Source: Forficula auricularia
Lineage: Eukaryota; Arthropoda; Insecta; Dermaptera; Forficulidae
Assembly (NCBI GenBank): GCA_024734495.1
Contig: JALMQS010000105.1
Coordinates: 654,979-718,978 of the forward strand
Direction of reading: 5' to 3'
DNA length: 64,000 nucleotides
The notes below the pieces were generated by a model that was not told the DNA's origin, did no database searches, and worked only from the letters and a program-made list of their open reading frames with translations. Below, one piece after another: positions 32,249 to 43,288 of this stretch (position 1 is the stretch's first letter; every line of letters begins with the position of its first letter). Made by a program: the position numbers and the translations under genes.

Positions 32249-32757
32249 GGAATAATCATTCTATTTTGGATTTTTTGACGTTTCGGTTTTTATTAGTAAC
32301 CATTGCTGAAGACATAGAGAAATCGACTTTAAACCAAAAATAGCGATTGATTCTCATCTAGTACTTGAGGAATAATCATTCTATTTTTGGATTTTTGACG
32401 TTTCGGTTTTTATTAGTAACCATTGCTGAAGACATAGAGAAATCGACTTTAAACCAAAAATAGCGATTGATTCTCATCTAGTACTTGAGGAATAATCATT
32501 CTATATTGGATTTTTGACGTTTCGGTTTTTATTAGTAACCATTGCTGAAGACATAGAGAAATCGATTTTAAACCAAAAATAGCGATTGATTCTCATCTAG
32601 TACTTGAGGAATAATCATTCTATATTGGATTTTTGACGTTTCGGTTTTTATTAGTAACCATTGCTGAAGACATAGAGAAATCGACTTTAAACCAAAAATA
32701 GCGATTGATTCTCATCTAGTACTTGAGGAATAATCATTCTATATTGGATTTTTGACT
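32229..32757 (+). repeat. 119-base tandem array, about 4.4 copies
   Basis: Units start (TTCTCATCTAGTACTTGAGG) at 32231, 32351, 32471, 32590 and 32709, and are nearly identical. Each contains GACGTTTCGGTTTTTATTAG and CATTGCTGAAGACATAGAGA. Single diverged relatives are at about 9300 and 24620-24740. The array is fused at both sides to other elements. Confidence 0.9.
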
Positions 32758-32972
32758 TCAAGGAACTGGAACTCTCTCCCAGCCTCTATCTTTCCCAGCA
32801 CCTATAATCTTCAAACCTTCAAAACTGGAGTGCATAGACACCTACGTCTACACCCTCTCACTTAATCAACTTTCTCTTCTCTTCGGTAATGCAAGGGTCT
32901 TTCGAGATCCATAGGGGCTGCATCTTTACTGGTGCACCCCTTCTTGCATTCGATTGCATTAAAAAAAAAAAA
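32758..32972 (+). pseudogene. Non-LTR retrotransposon 3' tail
   Basis: Encodes the typical C-terminal end RNWNSLPASIFPSTYNLQTF, KTGVHRHLRLHPLT, stop, then a short 3' UTR with GGGGCTGCATCTTTACTGGT and an A-tract. It is a relative of the longer LINE copy at 41.9-42.9 kb. 5' truncation is normal for LINEs. Confidence 0.7.
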
Positions 32973-33754
32973 ATTAATATTTGAAATTTTATTTAGGTAT
33001 TTTCACTGATTCGTTTATTTATCATTTGATATGGTATTAATCTTTTTCTTAGACTAGTAAGCCTTTTTTGTGCCTATTTAGACAGTCGATCTGAATGAGT
33101 AAACTCCAGTCGTGCGTCGGAGCTGACACATACATTTTTTTTTAATTTTACAGTTATTATTTATAAAATATACATACTAGTATTTTGAAAAGCATCTTAT
33201 AGATAGAAATGAATATTTAAATATAATATATAATAATATACTAATTTTTATTTTATTTTTATACATTTTATTGTGACTATACAAGAAAACAGTTTATGAA
33301 ACAAAACTAGCCCAAAGTTAATTCATAATACATTTTTAAAATGAAAAGAATATTTAATAATATTAAATATAATACTTAAGAATAAAGAGGTTACAATCAT
33401 TAATGTGTTTCTTTAAAGTAAATATAATATATTTGCAGAAATTTATTTTACTTTCTCATTGATTTGCTCCCATATACATTTTTTTTATTCATTTTTTCCC
33501 CCTGCTATTTTTAATCTAAAATTTTAAAATCGGGATTTAATTTTGTACTGTAAATTGTGACAATCTAAAATATGATCTATTTTAATTGAGTCGAATTGTT
33601 TAAAAAAAATTTCTAATATCTTATGAAAGATATTAATTTGCCGATGGTAATAGATTAAAATTTACTAGAAAATCATAGATCAAAGATGGTTGCATCTATT
33701 AATTCCGATGGAGTGGAATATTTTTAATTATATGTCAGAGGGGTTGTTTTTCAC
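32973..33754. other. Intergenic AT-rich, nothing recognised
   Basis: No motif or open frame of interest. Confidence 0.5.
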
Positions 33755-33825
33755 CCCCTCGGGAATCGAACCCGAGTGCCAGTAACAGCAATCCGGGCCA
33801 CCTGGCTCACCTGCGGTAATATCTA
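33745..33825 (-). mobile_element. tRNA-like T-arm fragment, probable SINE head
   Basis: On the minus strand CTCGGGTTCGATTCCCGAGG is a perfect T arm with box B, preceded by GCAGGTGAGCCAGGTGGCCC. There is no complementary acceptor stem. It differs from the SINE at 19.1 kb, so a second SINE type or a tRNA pseudogene is likely. Confidence 0.45.
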
Positions 33826-34000
33826 CATAATTTTGTTCTAAAACAAAATTAAATTGTCGGAATATTTTTTTCATCTTTAAAAAAATTTCAAAAGTATTGT
33901 AATTACAATAAATTTTTTTTTTTTTTTTTTGAAACATTTTAGATATACCAACCGTGAATATTCAGCTTTATAAAATGTTTTTGAACTTGCACATTTGATA

Positions 34001-34065
34001 CACGAGCTCTTCGTGCGTGCATTCGGCACGCCCTCGATGCTAGGCCCTCCGAGTTGGCATCTCTT
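34001..34065 (-). mobile_element. Helitron 3'-end fragment
   Basis: Read on minus: GCCAACTCGGAGGGCCTAGC, then GAGGGCGTGCCGAATGCACG, ending GAGCTCGTG. Matches the end of the Helitron at 56252-57518 (GGCGTGCCGAAGGCACGCC hairpin) in decayed form. The same end also occurs at 37083-37160. Confidence 0.5.
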
Positions 34066-35860
34066 CCTCAGTGGAAATTGTGGGACCATACAAAAGGCAA
34101 GTCAGTTAGTTATTATTAATTACAGATGTCAAAGGTACTCACCCATTCCCCCACCAATGTGCGTAGACGTAGACAATATTGTGGACGTTGACCTTTCCTT
34201 GACTAATCATTAATATTAATTGGTTCATATTAAATATAAACCAGCTCGAATGCTAATTGTTTTAAATTTCATTCAGACTTCATTGTGAATAGATGTACAT
34301 AGTTGTATATACTCGTAAATGTTATCTCATTTTGTGAATTTGTGTATATATATATATGGTGTTTAAGCAAGCTTTTATCAATGTTCTGTACAAACTGATG
34401 GGGTCGGCACATTGGTGGAGGAGTGGGTGTGTACCTTTGACATCTGAAATTAATAATAACTCACTGACATGCCTTTTGTGTGGTCCCAGAGCCGCGCCGC
34501 CCCTGTGTGCGAAGTGTGCGGCGCACACAGGCGCCAAAACAATAGGGGCGCCGCTATCGAAATTATTTTTGTTACACTTACACAACAACATATTGCTTTG
34601 TAGTGGAGTATCGATAAGTAAGTAGGTATAATAGGCGCAACAAATGCCTCGTAAACAACAAAACATAATATAGCGCTTATTGTACAAGTGTCCCAAGATA
34701 ATATTCACGTTTGTGGTTTAATTTTACGCTTTGGGTTTTAGTTTACAATAATTACGAGCTCAGCGTTAAAATCAAAAGAACCGCCATGAGTTTGTTTAAA
34801 TGAGTTTATGAATGCAGCCCGACCGATGCGATGACTGCGATGTAATTTAATAGATCATAGTAAAATTGTATGACGTTGAATTTGGTAATTATTTACTTTC
34901 ACGGTTATATAATTTTTGGGCATGAAAAATTGAAAAAATTTTCATGAATTTCGAGAAAAAAATGTCTGACAGTTCGAAAAAAATTGAGTCATCTTGAGTT
35001 TATACCCAAAAGTTTGATAATCATGAAGTAAAAATATACTCTGAATTTTATTGATCTTGAACCCAATTTTACCATTTCGTCATAGTTTCTAATTCAAAAA
35101 TCGTATTATGATTATTTGATGAATCATTTATTAATAAAATCTTAAATAGACTATTTAGCTAATTTAGCCATTAGCCGATTAGCTTAGCTAATTTCAGTTA
35201 ACCGGCTAAGCCGAACGGTTAGCTAATTAATTAGCTCAGTTAACTTTTTAGCCGGCTTAGCCGGTTAAATTGTATAGCCCTAATTATTTTGAATTCTGCG
35301 CATGACAAAATCACGACACATTCAAAAAGGTGCGTTTTCAATAATGCCGCGTCGCAGCCACAGGTCCACTAGAGAACTTGTGCAGTATCTTTTATCTATG
35401 CTTGTGCACTGGTGCACTAGTTAACTTGGGCGAAAGGAGCGCCACTTTTTTATTTAATGACGGTGAGCCCATAGAGTATACTCTATGGGTGAGCCAACCA
35501 GACTTCCGTACACGGGGATTCCCCACAGCCCGACTTTACGGAACGAGAGAGCCAAAACAATTGATTGAAATAAGAATAAGTTCTAGCACTAAAAACAATA
35601 AATAGTTTGTGTGTTACTGATTGTTTTAACTTGTTTCCACGATGAATGATCAAGATAAAAAAAGAAATTATCTGGTTACCAGAATTTAATAAGGAAAAGA
35701 AAACAAGAAGAAAAACGTGATAAAAATACAACTAAAATAAGTAAATATTTTACTTTACGAAAAATTTATTTCGGTCAAAATTAACAAATAAGAAATAAAA
35801 ATAAGTTGAAACATTAAGATTCGTGAAAAAAAGAGGCGCTTCGTAGGTTTCGCACACAGG
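34066..35860. other. Intergenic, mostly unassigned
   Basis: Contains GC-rich debris at 34480-34550 (GCGCCGCCCCTGTGTGCGAA, GCGGCGCACACAGGCGCC) related to 35855-35890, and a TTAGCC/GGCTAA-rich run at 35150-35275 of imperfect short inverted repeats (TAGCTAATT, TAGCCGGTTAA). Open frames overlapping these stretches are not convincing genes. Confidence 0.4.
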
Positions 35861-36000
35861 CGCTGTGGAGGGTCGGCGCGGCCCTGTGTGGTCCCACAGT
35901 TTCCACTGAGGAAGAGATGCCGCAAGCGCTCTCGAAATATTTGGATTAACCATTTGAATAATAACATAAATTACTGGAAAGAAGCAATTCAATTTATTTA
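35861..36000 (+). mobile_element. Repeat piece carrying the CTGAGGA hammerhead module
   Basis: GGAGGGTCGGCGCGGCCCTG, then the hammerhead-like core, then AACCATTTGAATAATAACAT and AAGAAGCAATTCAATTTATT. The latter part is shared with 16.94-17.02 kb. The rest of the element is not delimited. Confidence 0.45.
35902..35945 (+). ncRNA. Hammerhead-like motif, best copy of the CTGAGGA family
   Basis: Helix I is TCCA (35902-35905) with TGGA (35942-35945). CTGAGGA (35906-35912) is followed by an extra A, helix II GAGA..TCTC extended by an inner GC..GC with a CGCAA loop, GAAA (35934-35937), and a short ATAT helix III before T. All required core positions are filled. It is compatible with a minimal type I hammerhead that works as a dimer. 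Confidence 0.5.
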
Positions 36001-37082
36001 TCCTTTAACAAAAAAAAAAAAAATATTTTTATATTACTTGTTATCGCAGAGATGAAAATGACACTTATGAACGACATAATTAATCACTACCTTTATGAAG
36101 TCATTTTTCTGTCTTATCATATGAATAAAATTAACACCACTGGTTGCTCTTACACCTAAGTGCGCACTCTTGTCCTTGTAGGTTGTGCAGAGGTGCGCAT
36201 TTAGGAGGTTGATTATTTTGTAAATCGTTACTTATAAGATACTTATTTTATATTGTTTTAATAGCTATGTAACCTAAGATAATAAATCACATATAATATC
36301 ATCAAATTGAAAGTTTTTTGCCGAGGGTAGCAGAATATACTATATATAAGAGCCTAGATTAATTTGTAACAACGCTCAGAGAATACTGCCGACAGGGAGC
36401 GCTGATGCCGTCGGTATATTTGCGGCAAATTTGAAATATAATTGTAATTGTAATTTGAAATGAAAGACTCCAATTGATTTTAAATTAAGAAACATTAAAT
36501 ATATTGATAATTATTCCCCCCCCCCCACCTCACAACTCAAAAATTAAATATTCAATTCGCTTTTCTTTGCGCACAGAAAAATAAATTAATCACATCTTAT
36601 TTGATTTATATTTAATATATTATTTGTTTATTTTTTAATAATTTGCCACTTTTTTATAATTTTTTAAAAATCTAAATTTTGTTATTCTTATTTTTTGATT
36701 TTTACAAAATTGAACGACTTAAGACACGCATGCCCGAGTTTCTCATGGCAATACTGGAGTGGAGCAGCCTGTCATACAAACAACACCTGATCTCTTTTAA
36801 ATATTTGGAGCCTTATATCCATTATTGAATTTTAAAAAAATGATATAATATAATTCTCCTCCTCACACGATACCACATATTTAAATAAATCTATTTCCAC
36901 ACAAAAAATATCACAATGCTGTAGATTATAGAAAAAAAAATACTTCCAGATTCATATTTAAAGCCTCATTTCTGTAGCTGTGTCAGGACGAAAATGAAGC
37001 GAAACTTTTAAGACACTATGTATTTTCGGGAGTTTACAGGTATACATTTGGGGTGTGGTGTTTTAAGAGGAATAAAATTTTT
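36001..37082. other. Intergenic AT-rich
   Basis: A stub of fold-back family B (TTGCCGAGGGTAGCAGAATA) lies at 36320. Nothing else recognised. Confidence 0.4.
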
Positions 37083-37285
37083 GGACCGAGACGCCGCCCG
37101 CCAGGGCACTCAGACTCGGAGGGTCGAGCTTCGAGGGCGTGCCGAAGTCACGCACGAAAAGCTCGTTTTTATATATTGAAAGAGACAATAAAGAGTGTCT
37201 TCTGCTGGAATTATTTGTTATAAATAAAATTTATAATTCCAGCAGAAGACACACTCTTTTATTGTCTCCTTCAATATAATATACT
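37083..37285 (+). mobile_element. Helitron 3' end fused to a fold-back family B fragment
   Basis: GAGACGCCGCCCGCCAGGGC, GAGGGCGTGCCGAAGTCACG and AAGCTCGT form a decayed Helitron 3' end. It is followed at 37170-37285 by a short palindrome of GAGACAATAAAGAGTGTCTT and CCAGCAGAAGACACACTCTT, the ends of family B without its centre. Confidence 0.55.
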
Positions 37286-37734
37286 TTCCAAAATCTCTTG
37301 ATTTATTTCCACAGAAGGAAATCGCGAAAGTGCGCACTCTTGCACCACTTGACCATACTATAATTAATTAAAATTAATATCAATTAGAAGTAACCCCCCA
37401 CCCAAAAAAACAATTTTTTATTACAAAAAATATTTCAATATTCATTGATTAATTTAATTTAAATAAAATTATTATTATTATTAAATATATATCATATTAA
37501 TAGAAAAAGTTTTATCTTAGCATAAATATCTATTTATACGTTTGCCATTATTAAAAATGGAGACCCGCTCTCTCATTCTTTGAACTCAATCAAATCAGCT
37601 ATTCACTTCAATATAAATATTCTTCTTACTTTACCATACATGGTATGGCCAAGTATTTTATTTTTAGGTGTTAAAATTTTCATTTCTGACAATTTTACTT
37701 TACTTCATACCAAGTATGAATAGAATTAATGAAA

Positions 37735-38450
37735 TTTTTACTTTACCATACAGGGTATGGTCAAGTATTGTAATCGTGCATGAAAAAAGTGGTTTTTTTT
37801 CCTTCTTTTTATCAAAATATCTAAAAAACGGCTGAAACTATTTCGATTAAAAAAATTAAGCGAAACCATGGCATTTCGGTCTACAAAAAAGCTCTAATAT
37901 GTAAACATCGAAAAAATTATATTTTTCGAGATAATAATTGTTTTGTAAAAATGTCTGTTAGTTAGTCTGTGCGTTACCAAATTTGTGGACGAGCTAGCTC
38001 AAAAACTAGTGTGAATATCGAAACCAAATTTCACACGTAGTTTTGGTCCATTGAGATTAAGAGCTGATTAGATTTTAGTGCACATCGACCCAAAGTTAAG
38101 GGGGGTTGAGGGGGGGTTAAAAATTAAAAATTTAGGTCGTTTGAGCAAACTCAACCAAATTTGGTATACATAATCAGTGGACCCACAGAAGTCTAAAAAT
38201 GCAAAATCTAACCGCCCAAAAGGGGGGGGGGTGGAGGGTCAAAAAATGAAAATCTTGGCCATTTGAGCTAGCTCATCCAAATTTTGTATACATATTCAGT
38301 GGGTCCCAAGAAGTCTAAAAATGCAAAAACTAACCCCCCCCTACATGATTATAAATAATTTTATTAAATATTAAATATAAGTGAGGGGCAAGGTTGTATG
38401 GTAAAGTCAAGTGGATGGCCACATCAGAACACGTCAGCTTATTTATTAAC
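37735..38450 (-). mobile_element. Family A element, minus orientation
   Basis: Runs from TTTACTTTACCATACAGGGT through the unique part and two units to AGTGGATGGCCACATCAGAA. A near-duplicate right half follows at once. Confidence 0.75.
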
Positions 38451-38880
38451 AGATACACGATATTTTCTTTCTAATACGTTAACAAGTACTGATTGCTTTT
38501 TTAGACTTAGGGGTTCCACTGATTACACAGGCTAGCTCAAAAACTAGTTTGAATATCTAAACCAAATTTCACACGTAGTTTTGGTCCATTGAGATTAAGA
38601 GCTGATTAGATTTTGGTGCATATCGACCCAAAATTAAGGTAGGTAAAGGGGGGGTATCAAAAAATAAAAATCTAGGCCATTTGAGCTAACTCAACCAAAT
38701 TTTGTATACATAATCTATGGGTCCCAAGAAGTCTAAAAATGCCTAAACTAACCCCCCCCTTACATGAGTATAAATAATTTTATTAAATATTAAATATAAG
38801 TGAGAGGCCAGGTTGTATGATAAAGTCAAGTGGATGGTGGCCACATCAGAACACGTCAGCTTATTTATTAACAGATACAC
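38451..38880 (-). mobile_element. Family A, partial duplicate
   Basis: Repeats GCTAGCTCAAAAACTAGTTT to GATGGTGGCCACATCAGAAC, and then the same flank (CAGCTTATTTATTAACAGAT, ACACGATATTTTCTTTCTAA) as the copy before it. This is therefore a local tandem duplication including 70 bases of flank. Confidence 0.7.
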
Positions 38881-40489
38881 GATATTTTCTTTCTAATACG
38901 TTAACAAGTACTGATTGATTTCCAGGATGAATTACTCGCCACATATCAACCAGCATTTGATAAAGAATTCAAAAAGAGCTAAAAACCTCGTGTATTTAGT
39001 AGAACATTTTCATTATTTGTCTATATATATTATATCGGGTCAGGTCCAAATTAAAAAAATATCAAAATTATCAACTATTAACTATTATATATTGAATAAG
39101 TAGTTAAATTTAAAAATTAGAATTTACATGTGATTTTTTTTAATATATAAAAACAAATAAACAATAATTTAAGTAAATATAATAAAAATTAACTAAATAT
39201 TTAGCAAAAAAAAAAAAAAAATAACTAAACATTTATGCTCATATGCATGTGCCCATACAATTATGAAAGTCATTGATTGTTAGTTTCGATATATAAAATA
39301 AACAAGATTCGAATTCTGTATAATCAGACAACTAGAAATCCACTTAACGGTTCAATTTTATGCGATTTTTCAAACTCGACATCTTTTATTACTATACTTT
39401 TTAAATGGATGAAACATAAAATATGAAAAAACTAATGTATTTTTTAAAATTTTTGACTTAGTCTACATTCAAAACTATGGGCACATGATTTTATTTTTAT
39501 ATGAGAAAGCGAATATTTTCATTTCCTCGACGTTTTTAATTTATAAGCCACCTAAAAAAAAAGAATTAAAATTTTTTTAGTTTGACAATATTAACACATT
39601 TGAAATGGGAGAATATTTTTGGGATGAATCACCCATGGCGAATTTTCTAGTTCTATTCATGATATTTCGACATCTAGTTCTGAAGTGGTTGAGTATCGAA
39701 GAACCTCTATATATTTAAACTATGTTAAGGGAGTTCGGAACAGCTTATTTATCTGGTTGATGTACGAAAAAAATCTTTTGTATTCCTGCAGAGTGACAAC
39801 TTCTCCCTACTATATTTTTTAATAAAAAAAATTGTTAATAATGAGGTTAATTTCGAATAAAAATCTTTGTTTTGATAATATTAATAAAAAGAATATTTGA
39901 AATAAATTTTTCTCATTATCAAAACATTTATTTAACACAAAAACAATTTCAAGAAATATAGGTGGAATTCTACACTAGTGCTATATTCTGTTGGCTGCAA
40001 ATAACTTTTTATTTTTTACATGTATGAATATCTAATTAACTAGACTGTTAAATGTATTGAAAAATGTATCATTCGATTGATAAAAGTTGAATTATTGATC
40101 TGTATAAATTTGTTGAAAATGGTATAATTTGTATAGAAGTTATAGCCCATTTAAAAGCTCGGTCCATTTACTTCCATGTTAAAAGGACAATTTTCAATAA
40201 TTTATTTCTCGGTAATGGGACAGACGATCAACTTCAAATTTCGGGAATAAATATTTATTATATCAATGATTCGATGCTAAAAATTTGAGAATTTTCTTAT
40301 AAAAATTATAAACAGTCCCGAACCTCCTTAAATGGGAAGAAAATTATATTAATTCTCATGATTGATTTTAATAGATGAATGTTAAACGAGTTGCTTTGAT
40401 TTATTATATCTATTAAACCCTGAAAACAACTTTAGAATTAGAAACCGAAATGTCGTGATTAATACAAGATTTATTAGTAATGAAGCTGT
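38881..40489. other. Intergenic AT-rich, nothing recognised
   Basis: GACTTAGTCTACATTCAAAA and similar stretches gave no recognisable family; no gene. Confidence 0.5.
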
Positions 40490-41440
40490 TGAAGCTTTAT
40501 TTTTGTGATTAATTTGATTAAAATTTGAATTTTTATTTAAATCACATATAATTAATTATAATTATTTATTGAACACAAACAAATAATACAATATATCATA
40601 ACTACGACGTTTCGATCGACTTATTCTGCGATCGTTCTCAAGTATGAGCAGATGAGCACCCACTCCGATTATAGCTTAACTGAGCCAATTACGTGTCGGT
40701 CAGGCTTATATGTACAGTCCAGTCAAAAAACCAACACACTGATCACCTCAGCACCCCCTGTCGGACTGAGCATTACATGTTTTTTAAAAACCAAGAAGCT
40801 AAAAATATTGACAAATCAAATGATAATAATAATAACAATTATAAACAACAATTAATCCACATATCAAGAAGATTAATTGTTGTTTATTATTATTATTTTG
40901 TTTATTTTTCTTTTACTTTTTACACAGTTGCCGGGGTATTTACCCAAGGCAAAAATTTATGTACAAAGGTTGATATTTATATGTACAATATTTACAAAGG
41001 AATTTAGGGATGTAAATCAATGCATGACACTGGGTGGTTTATTGGAGACTTAAAAATTTCCTAACAATATTTGTAGTTCCCAACAATGCGGCTTTCTGAC
41101 AAGTTCTCATGTGTATTATTATTATTATTATTATCATTCGATTTGTCAATATTTTTTTGCTTTTGGTTTTTAAAAATATGTAATGCTCAGTCCGACAGGG
41201 AGCGCTGAGGTAGTCAGTGTGTTGGTTTTTTGACTGGACTGTACATGTAAGCCTGACCGACACGTGATTGGCTCCAGTTAAGCTATAATCGGAGTTGGTG
41301 CTCATACTTGAGAACGATCGCAGAATAAGTCGATTGAAACGTCGTAGTTATAATAAATTGCATTATTTGTTTGTGTTCAATAAATAATTATAATTTATTA
41401 TGTGCAATTTAAATAAAAATTCAAATTTTAATACAAGATT
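40490..41440. mobile_element. Fold-back element with 350-base arms (Helitron empty site in its left arm)
   Basis: GATTAAAATTTGAATTTTTA, ACACAAACAAATAATACAAT, CGACGTTTCGATCGACTTAT, CGTTCTCAAGTATGAGC, CAGTCCAGTCAAAAAACCAA and CCCCCTGTCGGACTGAGCAT on the left are mirrored at 41110-41440. The plus-strand right arm contains GAGAACGATCGCAGAATAAG, then CGATTGAAACGTCG, a decayed hammerhead-like core. The sequence ATTATAATTATTTATT at about 40556-40571 is the intact target of the Helitron at 18.1 kb. Confidence 0.8.
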
Positions 41441-41484
41441 TATTTATTAATTTCGCTAAGGATGGTCTAGCCCTAAAGACTTAT

Positions 41485-41721
41485 TCAATTCATCAACAGA
41501 AGCATCAAGATGCAAATTAACAAATTTGTACCATTCCATGGGGGATTACAGCTGAATTGAAGAATGAGTCGATCCCGAAGCCAGACAGGCGACCAGTGCA
41601 TCGCTAGATGGTAAAAAAAGTACCGCCATGGTTCAGTCAAGTATTGAGCCTTCGGGTTAGTAGAGAACATCGCTCTTTCAAAATTCTTCAGATAATCAGC
41701 AGCAGCTTCTTTCGACGGAGT
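41485..41721 (-). CDS. Dehydrogenase last exon
   Basis: Phase 0 start TPSKEAAADYLKNFERAMFS, then TNPKAQYLTEPWRYFFYHLA, MHWSPVWLRDRLILQFSCNP and PWNGTNLLICILMLLLMN, stop. The acceptor is TTTGTAG. PKAQY and WSPVWLRDRLI correspond to the C-terminal region of retinol-dehydrogenase-like SDRs (PKTRY..., LP..L.D). The hydrophobic tail LLICILMLLL may be membrane-seeking. It is duplicated at 30557-30784. Confidence 0.85.
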   Translation of the reverse strand, partial: TPSKEAAADYLKNFERAMFSTNPKAQYLTEPWRYFFYHLAMHWSPVWLRDRLILQFSCNPPWNGTNLLICILMLLLMN

Positions 41722-41869
41722 CTACAAAGAATTACTTTGCATTAGATAGATAAATTATAACTTTGAACATGATTTTTAAATTATAAGGAAAATAAATCAA
41801 AGATTGAATTTTCTAGTCCATTGAGCAACAAAAGCCTATGGTCTGTCTGTCTAACAATAGCTAATAAAC

Positions 41870-42870
41870 ATACCACACCAACGCTGGAGTTCCTCAGGGA
41901 TCGGTTATCTCCCCTACGCTTTTTCTTATCTACCATATATCAACGACCTTCTAAACTTGCCCTCCAATCCGGTACATTGTTACGCAGATGACAGCACCCT
42001 ACATAACGCCCCTGCATCGCATAAAAACCGTGCAGACATTGCCTCCTCAATTAATTTAGACTTATGCAAACTTAAAACTGGGGATCCCAAAACTTAGTTA
42101 ACTTCAATGCAGTGAAAACTCAGTTTTGCCTTATTTCTAGGCGCGTCGACAGAAACCTCCCAAACATATCATTCGACTCAAACTCACTAGAATTCAGGGA
42201 TAAAATTTCAATGCTAGGCGTAACTCTAGGGTCTGACCTTTCATGGAATGACCATATCTCAACCACTGCTAAAGCTGCAGCGCAAAAGATTGGCCTCCTA
42301 TTTAGATCTAGACGCTGTTATACTCCCAGTCAACTTCTTATACTGTATAAGGCTCAAATTCGTCCCTGTCTCGAATATGGCTCTCATCTGTGGAGGGGTG
42401 CCTCCAAGCATTCTCTTGCTACACTGGATGCAATTCAGAAGCGAGCAATTAAACTAATAGGAGACCCGGCTCTAACCAACTCACTCGACTCCCTGGCTCA
42501 CCGAAGAACCGTTTCTGCTCTTTCCCTGTACTACAGATACTATCACGGTGTCTGTTCAGTCGAGTTGAAATCACTTATCCCCCCTAATGCCCTCTTTACG
42601 AGAAACGCGCGGTTTTCAAACGCTCAGCACCCCTTCGCTGTCAAATTGGATAAAAGTCGAACAAGCGCTTTCGCCAACTCTTTTATCCCTATGACCTCCA
42701 GAGACTGGAACTCGCTCACTGCCACCATCTTTCCCGCGACTTATAACCTTCGACCACCGCCCAGCCCATAAAATTCTTTCTTCCTCTTTTCACGATGGAG
42801 GGGCCAACCCAGGCCTTTAGGGGTTGCACCTTTTTGGTGTAACTCCTTCTCTCATCATTTTCATAAAAAA
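41870..42870 (+). mobile_element. 5'-truncated non-LTR retrotransposon
   Basis: Contains GVPQGSVISPTLFLIY and YADDSTLHNAP, the reverse-transcriptase motifs B and C in shifted frames. A continuous C-terminal frame and a 3' UTR ending GGTGTAACTCCTTCTCTCAT and A-rich sequence follow. It is antisense to the host gene. Confidence 0.85.
41879..42771 (+). pseudogene. LINE reverse transcriptase C-terminal half, frameshifted
   Basis: From 42112 it stays open for 219 codons. MLGVTLGSDLSWNDHISTTA is followed by LYKAQIRPCLEYGSHLWRGA, LDAIQKRAIKLIGDPALTNS and SFIPMTSRDWNSLTATIFPA, the thumb and C-terminal part of arthropod Jockey/CR1-like LINE proteins. Upstream, PQGSV and YADD are separated by at least two frameshifts. 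The endonuclease is missing. Inactive. Confidence 0.85.
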
Positions 42871-43288
42871 AGTGCGAGTTGGACTCGCTCTGTGAATTCA
42901 ATATTTTGGCCCGCTCAGACGCTGGCAGGCAGCAGAAAAATAATTTTAACTTCCAAAATTCTTAAGATATCAAATTCGTTCTTATTTGTCGTTCAAAATG
43001 AAAGAATAAAATAATTTTAATAATTTTTTCAGAATTTATATTTAAATATTTGAATTAAATCGGGCTGGTACAAAAATCTCCTAAAAATACCTTTCTCAGA
43101 CTGTTATTTCAAAGTAAAATAAATTTTCAAAAATTAAGCCTAATTCTACTTACAAAGATCTTTACAGGAAAACATCACACTTCGTTAAAAATATTTTATA
43201 TTTTGAACTACAAATTCGACCTCTCCCAAAATAATCATTCATCGACTAAAATTTTAATATTGATTTCGGGTAAAATGAATACATAATA

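Noticed and set aside
32229..32757. Regular repeats resembling a CRISPR array
   Set aside because: The 119-base units are contiguous and near-identical with no unique spacers, in a eukaryotic genome next to transposons.
34322..34708. 128-codon minus-strand frame
   Set aside because: Covers dispersed GC-rich repeat debris, no recognisable domain, and mirrored by another open frame on plus.
41485..41600. Apparent frameshift at the end of the last dehydrogenase exon (alternative frame YKFVNLHLD...)
   Set aside because: The duplicate exon at 30.6 kb keeps the same original frame (NPPWNGxNLLIC) to its stop, so the frame is genuine and the alternative is chance.
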